Assembly: GCF_035046505.1 (NCBI RefSeq)
Contig: NC_089821.1
Location: forward strand, 174,562,031 to 174,626,030
Length of the DNA: 64,000 nt
DNA from: Tiliqua scincoides
Taxonomy: Eukaryota > Chordata > Lepidosauria > Squamata > Scincidae
Reading direction: 5' to 3'
Below the pieces are notes generated by a model. That model was not told where the DNA came from. It searched no databases and saw only the letters and a list, made by a program, of their open reading frames with translations. A program made the translations under genes and the position numbers. Position 1 is the stretch's first letter; each line of letters starts with the position of its first letter. Positions 55,573-64,000 of the stretch are shown here, in pieces.

Positions 55573-56091
55573 CAGTAGTTCTCAAACTGTGCGTTGTGGT
55601 GCCTTCGGGTGCCATAGTGAACTCACAGGGTAAGGGCGCAATCCAGCCCTTGACTTGGGCTGGTGGTGGGCGGTCCTGGAGGCGGGCGTGCGGGGAGCAG
55701 GAGGTGGAGCTGGGATCCGGCTGCTCTGCTCTCCTCAAGAAGTGGTGCAAGTCTGAGGAGGCCCATAGGGGAAAGGGCGCTTTTCCCAGAGGTAAGGGGA
55801 AAAGTTTCCTCTTGCCTCTGGCTGAGTTGCTTTTGGCCCCTATCCTGCGCTGGATACAGCGCACGCCTCCTGGCTTGCCTGTTCCAGCACAGGGTAGGAT
55901 TGTGCCCTAAAGCTCTGTGGTGCTGCAGGATGTTCCCAACAGCCTCTTCTTCCCAACTTTTTCAGTCCAACCACCATGTTGGACTACACAAGATCTTGCA
56001 TGATTCAAGATGGCAGCGCCTGAGAGAGCCAGGAAGAAGAGGCCACTGTGAAACAAGGGTACCATGACCACTGCAAGTTTGGGAACCACTC
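55573..56091. mobile_element. hAT MITE split by a class-C MITE
   Basis: Ends CAGTAGTTCTCAAACTGTG and, inverted, (G)AGTGGTTCCCAAACTTGC form the terminal repeats. The outer flanks agree poorly, so the 8-bp duplication is worn. The class-C element at 55634-55907 lies inside. Confidence 0.6.
55634..55907. mobile_element. MITE, class C (274 bp), exact TAA duplication
   Basis: Ends GGGCGCAATCCAGCCC and, inverted, GGGCACAATCCTACCC; TAA at 55631-55633 and 55908-55910. Internal GAGGTAAGGGGAAAAG / TTCCTCTTGCC hairpin and TGGATACAGCGCACGCC shared with 53309-53875. The 158-codon ORF crossing it is GC-driven. Confidence 0.8.
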
Positions 56092-56096
56092 TCTTA

Positions 56097-56266
56097 TGGC
56101 TCATTCCTAACTTTCCAGCACCAATGCAGTTGCAGTGTAGCTCCAATGTAAGGGAACAAACATTACCTTGAGGAGGCCTCCATGACTGCTCACCCACCAC
56201 AGAATGCAATGCATGCCCCTTTGGAATGGCTGCATCAGCACTGGAAAGTTGGATAGGTTTGGGCCC
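56097..56266. mobile_element. Short MITE, class A (170 bp), exact TTA duplication
   Basis: TTA at 56094-56096 and 56267-56269. Ends TGGCTCATTCCTAACTTTCC and, inverted, GGGCCCAAACCTATCC. Class-A core: GTAAGGGAACAAACATTACC, GGAGGCCTCCATGACTGC and CAGAATGCAATGCATGCCCC. Confidence 0.85.
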
Positions 56267-56269
56267 TTA

Positions 56270-58192
56270 GTTGCTTGCACTTATCAGTCTGGAGTTCCAG
56301 GAGTTGCCTACTGCAGGTCTATTCTCTGTGAGTGGTTTTCAATAAATGGCCCTGTTTAACCCAGGTCTCTGTCTCACAGGTTCATTGGAGGGTGCGCAGG
56401 CAACAGCCCATTCACTCTGCATCTCAATGAAAACTGTCCAATGGATCTCATTTAGCTTTGTTATATTGAGCTTTACCTTTTCTTTTCAGTTGACTTGTCT
56501 GCAAATAGAATGTTTCTGTCCTGCTGCTTTTGCCAGGATGTTGTTTATCCTGACGGACAAGTGCCTTAAAATGAGGAATTTGTATGTTTTAACTGCAGAC
56601 ACTGCCAGCTGCCTCATTGCCTATGGAAACATTTTTCTTTTAATATACATGGGAAGACCTAAAACTTTGAGAAGTCATATTTTGAACTGCGTATTTTCAA
56701 ATAACATGTAAAGAGCCATTGGACAAATATTGCGTCATTTTTGTTTGATGGAAGATCACAGAAGATTAAAACAATAAAAATAAAAGCAAAGGAGACCTGG
56801 ATACAGTCTTTTCATCTCATGAAATTACACTTTGAAAACACTGAAAATGTTTTGAAAATATTTCTAATCATGTATGCTTTCCCCTTCAGCAGCCATTATA
56901 TCACATACCTGAATCATTCTCTTTAATCTTATTGTTCAATGGGGGGAGGGGGAATGCCTTTCATTAACCCTTTCTGAGCAATTCTGCCAGCTTGACGCTT
57001 GGCCAATTGCTCTCTGAACAAAAGCGAATTCCTCTAGCGTCGGTCTTTCTTTTCCCCCCTCCCTTTACTCTTGCTTTGCATGAATGCTTCCTCCCATGCT
57101 CTTGTGAGGAAAGAAACAATGAGATGACAGGCAGCTGCTTTCATCGAACAAATGCAGCAGTGATTACAGTGGAAAGGCTTCAAAGCATAAACTTTTTTGT
57201 ATGTTGTTCAATGCCATATTCTCCGCTTTACAATGAATCTGCCTCATTGGAAAACTTCAAAGGTGATCCTTACATTAAATAAGGATGCGGTTTAATGAAA
57301 TACCTCCAACCATGTACCTTCCAGCAATGTCAAGTCACCTCCAACAATGTACATTCTAGCAATGCCATGGAACAAGTGCTACAATTGTCCTAGAGAACGT
57401 TCTCAGCAGTAACCCTGTTGCAGCTTCAGCTCTGCATTGGATAGCTAATTGGGACCAGAGCAGCTAGCTGGTTTCAACTTGCTAGGCAGGGGACCACTCT
57501 ATGCCCTCTATGGTACAATGGCCTCCCCAGCCACCTACCCTGAGTCACTATGCAATACTTTCTCCAGTGAAATAGTTTGTTCATCTGACAGAAGCTTTGG
57601 TTTTGTCTTCTAAGCTGCTCTTTTCCCTGTTGAGGACTTGCATGCCATACTGAGCTGTATAAATTAACCGTTCTTGGGTCCAGGCTTTTCTTTTGGGGGA
57701 GGGAGCAGAGTAGTAAATCCAACCCCAAATGAAATATTTCCAGCAATCATTAGAGGTAAATTGTTTTGGGAGGTCACTGTCCCCTTGATGTGCCCCTGCA
57801 AATATGAAATCTGTTTCTAGGGTTGCTATGCCATGGTCTATTCAAACATTTGTTTACTTCTCCTGACATTACCAGAAACCATTTGGAAAAGGTCAGTGCT
57901 GCCACTGGGTTACTGGTTGTCCTGGGACAAAACCCTGCACTGGGCCCACCCATAGTTCCAATGATAGCTCAATGGACACTGCCACTTGAATTAAGGGTTC
58001 AGGGATTGGCCAGGCCTGTTAGGGCGATGGACATGGTTTCTCAGCCAGTGCCTGATCTGTCATACTCCAGACACCACCACTGGAAAGAGCAGCTAATCAG
58101 AGGATGATCCCAGAGGCAGGGATTCCAATAAAATGACAGATTCCTTATAGAATGCAGAAAATCGTTTTTTCCAGATAAGATCTATATAGTTC
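56270..58192. other. AT-rich unique sequence
   Basis: 1.9 kb with few repeats. ORFs at 56346-56711 (121 codons) and 56992-57282 (96 codons) have no recognisable domain or splice support. No exon called. Confidence 0.45.
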
Positions 58193-58195
58193 TTA

Positions 58196-58632
58196 CAGCC
58201 CAGAGCATGCAACACTGCTGATGTACACTACATGCTATGGGCTGGCAGGAAACTGGATAGCCTCAGAATAAGTGAGTATAGGACATTTTTACTCACCTCT
58301 CCGTAGGCCACCTGGTCTCTCCATAGGCCACCAGCTCTTTAGCTGGCATAGGTCTGAGGATACAAAAGGAGTGGGTCTGGGTCAGGAAGGGGGAATAGGA
58401 TGTGGTGTGCATAGCTGCTACCAAGACCTTTCCCCTCCTGTCCCTGACCAGGTCCACTTCCCACCTTGTTCCTCCCCAATTCTCTCCCCTGACACAAGCA
58501 AAAGTGATTGTACCATAGACAGCTGGTGCTTGTGGATGGCCTCTAGGGCTTTGAACTGGGGGCAGTGGCATACAGAACAGCTGAGCGCTTGCTGCCAGCA
58601 TAAGGCTCATAAGTCCAGACAGGACTGGGCCC
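58196..58632. mobile_element. Large MITE, class B (437 bp)
   Basis: TTA flank at 58193-58195; start CAGCCCAGAGCATGC, right end inverted GGGCCCAGTCCTGTC with TCA flank. Modules: CACTACATGCTATGGGCTGG, GACATTTTTACTCACC, CCAGCTCTTTAGCTGGC hairpin, GTCTGAGGATAC, pyrimidine-rich body. Confidence 0.7.
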
Positions 58633-58635
58633 TCA

Positions 58636-59600
58636 ATCTTCTGAGTATACCCTGCATTCAGTTGCCAAAATAAATTGATTGGGATTCTCTGAAGCCACGT
58701 ATTCAAGTTAATTGCCCTTTGCACAAACAAAGGTCTGGTGGGGCAAACTTGAGCTAGTCAGCCACTCTGGACCTTGTTGAAGGAATACAATAAGGAGGCT
58801 TTGGGGGGCTGGGAACTCTAGCAGTAACAAAAATGAAATATCTGGACTATGTGGGTGGCACTGGTAGGCCATGATTTAACAATAGCAGCCACAGTGAGGA
58901 GGAACCATACAGTGCCTCAGAATGTAGCTTTTCAGATATCAAACGAGAAACAGACCCTTTTAAAGGAAGTCCTCAACAGCCTCCAGCTTTTTCAATTATT
59001 TGTAACATTTTTAAAGATTCATATCCTGCAGTTTAGATCTGTGGCTCTAATTTATAATTAAGGTATCTAACAGCTTTTTTTTTTTTTTTAAGATACAAAC
59101 AAGATACGTTGTGCTCTTCTCTGCACCGTACATAGCCCACTGTCAAAGTTAGCTGCTGCAGAGGAAAATCGGAGCAGTAAATGTCAAAATGTAACAAAAG
59201 TTTACCTCTAACACCACTGCATTAGACTTGGTGCTGATGAATAATTTAAATAAAGCGAGTGCTACATTCGTGGTTAACCTGGTTCCTGGTGTTCATTGGT
59301 TTTTTTTTGTTTTTTTTTAACAACGCTGGTTGTATGTCACTTAACACTTCTACTGCATTATCCCCCTTCTTACTTCAGCACATAAACATCCCAAGTCATA
59401 TCTCCAGATTTCGTATTTATTGAACCATCCTGGAAACTGTCTTGCTTCACCCACTCACACCATAACCTCAAATTTGTTTCATGGAAGAAGAGATGTAAAT
59501 CCAAATGTTGTCACTTTATTTCTCCATGTCCTGGCCGCTTGGACTGTCTGTTGAATGCAATGCTCCCCAAGGAACAGCTATGGCCATTGCGGCAGACCAT
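58636..59600. other. Unannotated sequence
   Basis: AT-rich with T-runs at 59078 and 59302. No feature recognised. Confidence 0.5.
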
Positions 59601-59603
59601 TTA

Positions 59604-59781
59604 GGGCCCAATCCTATCCAACTGTCCAGTGCCTGTGCAGCCATGTCAGTGGGGTATGCGCTGCATCCTTTGGAGGGGAGACAGTCACAGAAGCCTCCTC
59701 AAGGTAAGGGAACATGTATTCCCTTACCTTGGGGCTGCATTGTGGCTGCACAAGTGCTGGAAAGTTGGATAAGATTGGGCT
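59604..59781. mobile_element. Short MITE, class A (178 bp), well preserved
   Basis: TTA at 59601-59603, start GGGCCCAATCCTATCCAAC, then GCAGCCATGTCAGTGGGG, GCGCTGCATCC, a CAAGGTAAGGGAACATG / TTCCCTTACCTTG hairpin, and an inverted end AGCCCAATCTTATCCAAC. The clearest class-A copy here. Confidence 0.85.
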
Positions 59782-59785
59782 TGGG

Positions 59786-60252
59786 CAGCTCAATCCTGAG
59801 CTACTGGGCGCATGGGGCTACAGCGGCACCAAAAAATGGCTGCCACTGCATCCTGAGCACAACCTGGGCTCCTCGGGAGAAACGGACTTTCATCCCCTTC
59901 CTCCAGCTAAGGCGAGTAGCCCTGCAATGGGGCTACTCAATTTTACAGTGACCTAAGGGTTGGGTTAGAACCCCTGTGTCGGGCAAAGCTCCACCAGTCC
60001 CGCCTCCCTCCCACCCCACTTCCTCCCCCAGCATGCCTCCTCCTCACCTCCCCCCACGCCGCCACCTACCTCTCCACTGCCAGGCAGTTTGCACGACCAC
60101 AGAGCGGCAGAGCAACGGCAATGGTCCACCAGCGCTAGCCCAGCGCTGGCTGGCACTGAGCTAGCACTGGCACTGAATTGGTGCTGAGGGCTGCAGACGT
60201 GCCTTATTGCATGTTTGTGACAGTGTGTGTAGGCAGTAATAGGACTGGGTCC
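59786..60252. mobile_element. MITE, class D (about 467 bp)
   Basis: Starts GCAGCTCAATCCTGAGC, five bases after the class-A element; right end inverted GGACCCAGTCCTATTAC before TAA. Body: CTACAGCGGCACCAAAAAATGG, GGGGCTACTCAATTTTACAG, C-rich tract (59995-60070), TGCCTTATTGCATGTTTGTG. Confidence 0.7.
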
Positions 60253-60255
60253 TAA

Positions 60256-61448
60256 GTCCCCAAAGTAGTTGGTGGGGGGGGGGAAGTACAGAGAGGTTAC
60301 ACAGGAATGCAAACAGTGGTAGGACAGAGCTCTGCAAATTCAGTTTCAGTGGGAATTTGAAGCATCAGAGAATAGTGAGATTGGTGGCAGAAACTAGCAG
60401 TGAAAAAAGAACTGCAGCAGAGCTGCACTGTTCACTTTCCTGTGAAATGAGCTATCCGGTAGAGCTGTCATCTCCCCAAGTGGGAAAAATGCTCATTTGA
60501 GCATATGTATATTAAATCATAATTCCAGATGCCATTATGCAAATAATTTAGATCTACAAATATATCCTGCTTATTGAAAGCCAGTACAACAGGCTTACCT
60601 TCTTCCTGTTGCATTTCCACATTCCAACAGTATCCATTGACCACCTGCATTCTGAAGTGATCCAATGCCATGAGGGCTGTATCATGTAATTTTGCTGGAT
60701 ATGTAACATTTTAATGCTCAGACACACGGTCATGAAGATCACGTCACCCAGGCTCTATTCCTTGACTTTTGCTCCCCCTCCCCCATCCACCAGAATTTTT
60801 GAAATATAAATGAAATGATCTGTCCCTCATGCACTTCCTGGTGCATACAGAAGATCTTCTCCATTGCCCAAGTATCCCCTCCTCCATAATAGCATGATGC
60901 ATACAGTATATGAATTAAAACTGGGCTGCTTTTAGTTATCGGAGCTAACTCGACACAAACTGCAGTGATTCCTATATTCCTTCCTTTCTCCTCAGGTTAG
61001 TGCAGGCTAACCTTGGAACTGATGGCACACTACTGTCTCTTTCTCTTAGAGTGTTCTCACCCTGACTCAAAGCTGCCAACCATCAAGCAGAGAGTCAGTG
61101 CTTCTCTATGCCAACCTCAGTAGCTGAATTGCACTGCAAGCATGCAACTGACTGAAGCACTGAGGGTGAGGCAAGCCAAATATCGGCCCTAAGGCCCATC
61201 CTCTTGCATTCAACATCAAGAATTAGTACAACCACTTTATGCCTGCTCAGAGAGTGAGCAAAGATGTCCCAGTTTCTATCCACAAGGCAGAGAAGTGATA
61301 TTTACTTCCATGTTGTGACAGACAGACAGAGAGCTCTCCATCAGTCCAGACTTAATTATAGGATCTCCTACATATTGCTCTGTGACAAGTTCTGTCCTTG
61401 CCATTCTTGATTAGTGTGCAACCCAGCAAGATTCCCATTGTGCCCTAT
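60256..61448. other. Mostly unannotated
   Basis: 60815-60960 looks like a class-B fragment in reverse (CCATAATAGCATGATGC, AAACTGGGCTGC). The rest is unassigned. Confidence 0.4.
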
Positions 61449-61451
61449 TAA

Positions 61452-61976
61452 CAGCCCAGTCCTTTACTGGGATAGCCTAGAGGGTGCAGTGGTACTGATG
61501 CAGCATGCTATAGTGCTTTCATACTCTAGGCCAACCTCTGCTGCATGCTATGGGACAGCCAAGGACCAGGCAAACAGCAAAAGGTAAGTATAGAACTTTC
61601 ATTTTTACTTATTCTGCCATTCTCTGTCCCCATGAGCCTACTTAGATCTATGCCAGCTTTTTGCTGGCATAAATATGAGTAGGTCCAAGGGGTCATGTCA
61701 AGCCCAGGCTGGGGGCATAGGATATTGACACCACCACTACCACCAAGATCTGTCCCCAGCCCACTTTTGACATGCCACTTGCCTCACCCAATACTTGCCC
61801 CAATCCTCCCATGAACCACCTCCTCTGCTACCTTACCTGCACTGGCAAAGCATCTGGGCAGTTCTGTCAAATGTGCAGATCCATCAGCCAATAGGGCACA
61901 TTTGCGCCACTGTAACAAGGCCTATGGCAGTGGATTGTGAGTTCTACTGCCATAGGCCCTTAATAGGGTTGGACTG
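61452..61976. mobile_element. Large MITE, class B (525 bp)
   Basis: TAA at 61449-61451, start CAGCCCAGTCCTTTACTGG, right end inverted CAGTCCAACCCTATTAAG with TCA flank. Modules: GGTACTGATGCAGCATGC, CTTTCATTTTTACTTATTC, TATGCCAGCTTTTTGCTGGC hairpin, pyrimidine-rich body, AGGGCACATTTGCGCC. Confidence 0.75.
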
Positions 61977-62075
61977 TCAATTTATTTCTCCACGGTGGCT
62001 CAAAGGTTAAAAGAATGATAACACAGGCCAACACACATTTTGCTTCTTTAAATGTTACACCAATTCCTGGGTATA

Positions 62076-62289
62076 TTTGGAGTGCTGATTCCAAAAATGG
62101 CATCTGTTTTGCCCTATCACTGCATAGCCTCTTTAGTGAATGGTTCAAGCAACTCTTCATGAGGAAGCCTACACCATGGCTTCCTCATGAGGAAGCTACT
62201 TGAACCATTCACTAATGAGGCTATACTATATCTCCAAAACTAGACGTGATGGGCAAAACGGATGCCATTTTTGGAATCAGCACCCCAAA
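62076..62289. repeat. Long imperfect palindrome, candidate fold-back element
   Basis: Left arm about 62076-62169 and right arm 62179-62289 are inverted copies: GATTCCAAAAATGGCATCTG mirrors CGGATGCCATTTTTGGAATC, and TTTAGTGAATGGTTCAAGC mirrors ACTTGAACCATTCACTAA. The right arm also carries about 18 bp (ATCTCCAAAACTAGACGTG) absent from the left. At the centre GCTTCCTCATGAGGAAGC is itself a palindrome. No clear target duplication; family unknown. Confidence 0.75.
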
Positions 62290-62600
62290 TTCATATCAAA
62301 CCACCATAAAGTTTGGGAAAAACTTTTCTGACCCTCAATTTTGTAGGCCTATGTAATCAGGTCAAATTAACTGGGATTGATTTAACAATAACATTTCTCT
62401 CTAAAGGTCTGGCTGTATGATTTTGTATCTACATGCTAAAACATGCATTCCTGTTTGTTGTTCAGGTCTATTTCTACGAGGTTGTCAGTTTGAATCCAAA
62501 GCCGTGTGCGCATAGGATGCTGTGTATGCAAAAGGGCTGCATCATTCACTTTTGTGCAATTCTGGATCTAGTGACAGTTTACAGCCTCTTGTAATCAAAA
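62290..62600. other. Unannotated sequence
   Basis: No feature recognised. Confidence 0.5.
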
Positions 62601-62604
62601 ATTG

Positions 62605-62770
62605 GCAACCTTAGAGACAATTTATTTATAGAATGCACATCTCATAACTTCAGTACAAAGTACACCCAGGGTGACAGTTACAACATGTTAAAACAAGTTA
62701 ACAACAGATAAAATAGAAGAAAACAACTACAACAATATAAATAGCATCAAAGTAGGAAAAAAAAAATCCT
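62605..62770 (-). mobile_element. LINE 3' end, minus strand
   Basis: Minus strand: AACTGTCACCCTGGGTGTAC, then GATGTGCATTCTATAAATAA, a LINE-like untranslated end; short A-run at 62756. Confidence 0.45.
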
Positions 62771-63072
62771 CCCTGTAAAATAATGTATTGCTCAGTTCTG
62801 CACTCACCTTGGTTGGGTACCAGTAACCACTTTCCCTCCATAGCCCACCCCACTGCCAAGGTCAGGTCAGCCTTCACTGTGCCAATCACTATTTCCGCTT
62901 GGATCTAAATGCTGCCAATCTTGCTAATTAACCTCTAGTCCACCTACCTTTTGGCTTTGCTGCTGATTCCTGCTTGGTTCTGTTTTCACTTGCTACTTTA
63001 CCTCCTTTACACACTGAGCTTTCTTTGAATACAACGTCATTTTACAAGTGTTGGGCTATAACCCCTGGCTGA

Positions 63073-63962
63073 TAGCCCAATCCTTACTGTTGCTGCCGTG
63101 GGGGGGGGGGGCTGCATGGCCTCTGCTGGGTCCAGCACAGGTTAGGAGCAGGTTGTAGGTCTCTTTGGACCAGGGTAAGGGGATATTTTTCCCCTTACCC
63201 TGAGTAATGCTGCAGTCTGCCCAGTGGGGCTACTTGAATCTGCACCCACAAAATCGCTGGCGTAAATCTGAGCAACCTTGTTTAGAGGATATGGCAAGGT
63301 CTGTTCCCCTGATCCTGCCTCACTCCTGAGCCTGTCCCATCCCCAGCCCCTGTTCACCCTCTCCCAATCTGTTGCACCCCCTCACCACTTCCAGAATGTC
63401 TCCCCACTGCCATTTTCCAACCACTGCACCACTCAGCACTTTACTACCTCTACTGGCTAGGGGCTCAGATATAGTGCTGGTGGGATGGTGCAGGCCTTTG
63501 TGCCTGCACTACTTACTCTAGAGTTGCTGCATGTTTGCATTACAGCACGTTTGGAATGCTCTGGGCCAGTGGTTCCCAAAATGTGGGTCAGAAGCTGCTG
63601 GTGGGTCACAACCTGATTTTTGGTGCGTCACCAAAGGGTGATGGAAAGATCTGATAACTAATTGCCACAAGCTCTGAGACTATTCAAAAATCATTCACTG
63701 TAGCTGCTAATTGCCCTGCAAAGAGCTCAGCTCCTGCTGTTTGCAAGCATGTGTAAATAGAGGGCGAGAAATGTTTGTGGGTCTTTCTGGTTATTATAAA
63801 TAAATAAAATATTTAAAAGTCTGGTCAACCTAGGTGGGTCCCAATAGAGTGTCATTTATAAAAGTGGTCCTGGTGCGAAAAAGTTTGGGAACCACTGCTA
63901 TAGGCTGGTGCGTAGCAGTGGCAGCCACTGCACCGGTGGAGGACTTCGTTAGGATTGCATTT
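63073..63962. mobile_element. Large MITE, class B, split by a hAT MITE; exact TGA duplication
   Basis: TGA at 63070-63072 and 63963-63965. Start TAGCCCAATCCTTACTG; end AGGATTGCATTT. Body: GGGTCCAGCACAGGTTAGG, a GGGATATTTTTCCCCTTACC hairpin, CCACAAAATCGCTGGCG, pyrimidine-rich tract, TGCATTACAGCACGTTTGG. The hAT at 63567-63897 lies in the right part. Confidence 0.75.
63567..63897. mobile_element. hAT MITE (331 bp), nested
   Basis: Ends CAGTGGTTCCCAAAATGTGG and, inverted, CAGTGGTTCCCAAACTTTTT; flanks CTCTGGGC and CTATAGGC agree at six of eight. GGGTCA / GGGTCACAAC repeats follow the left end. The terminus resembles SPIN-like hATs. It inserted into the class-B MITE. Confidence 0.85.
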
Positions 63963-64000
63963 TGAGTCTCAGAACTGTGCATGGCAGGATGGATTTCCCA

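Noticed and set aside
56346-57282. Possible exons with 121- and 96-codon ORFs in unique DNA
   Set aside because: The translations lack recognisable domains, and I found no paired splice sites with consistent phase.

Overview
This is a gene-poor stretch of a vertebrate nuclear genome, most probably a squamate reptile (lizard or snake). The reasoning is the mixture of repeats: CR1 and L2 LINEs, a tRNA-derived SINE and a 5S-rRNA-derived SINE, many hAT MITEs with 8-bp target duplications, and dozens of short DNA transposons ending in CAATCCTA that I associate from memory with squamates. I found no host protein-coding gene with recognisable exons, no intact RNA gene, and nothing bacterial (no operons or CRISPR). 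Nearly all ORFs over 60 codons lie in GC-rich repeat bodies or LINE remnants.

Layout. 1-1300: an unidentified 104-codon open segment at the left edge, then decayed repeats. 1.3-6.9 kb: a short MITE, two LINE 3' ends, a GAAA microsatellite, a decayed L2 LINE (3666-4815) carrying a hairpin MITE, and tRNA-SINE pieces. 7.3-12.5 kb: repeat-dense, with a 300-bp hAT MITE, two ~570-bp MITEs, and a possible solo LTR (10.7-11.5 kb). 12.5-23 kb: mostly AT-rich unique DNA with a 144-bp palindrome, three more DNA transposons and a large MITE. 23.8-27 kb: another MITE cluster. 27-31.6 kb: mostly unique, with a striking fold-back duplication (29815-29921). 30.3 and 32.1 kb: two 5S-rRNA-derived SINEs in opposite orientation. 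33-39.5 kb: nested hairpin MITEs, a candidate solo LTR, and a 992-bp hAT inside a smaller MITE. 41-46 kb: a second repeat-dense block with a CR1 fragment. 46.9-53 kb: two hAT elements with perfect target duplications, then the best-preserved coding relic, a 5'-truncated CR1 LINE (51563-52954). 53.3-64 kb: more large MITEs, some split by hATs, and a long imperfect palindrome at 62.1 kb.

The main structural conclusion is that five size classes of MITE (about 85, 175, 275-570, 390-575 and 440-560 bp) share an outer terminus of the form NNGCCCAATCC. Wherever both edges are clear they are flanked by a 3-bp duplication, usually TTA or TAA. That is the signature of PIF/Harbinger-type transposition and suggests one transposase source mobilised structurally different passengers, which also share internal modules. 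A second layer consists of hAT MITEs, which repeatedly inserted into the first and so give a relative chronology. No autonomous transposase gene for either layer lies in this window.
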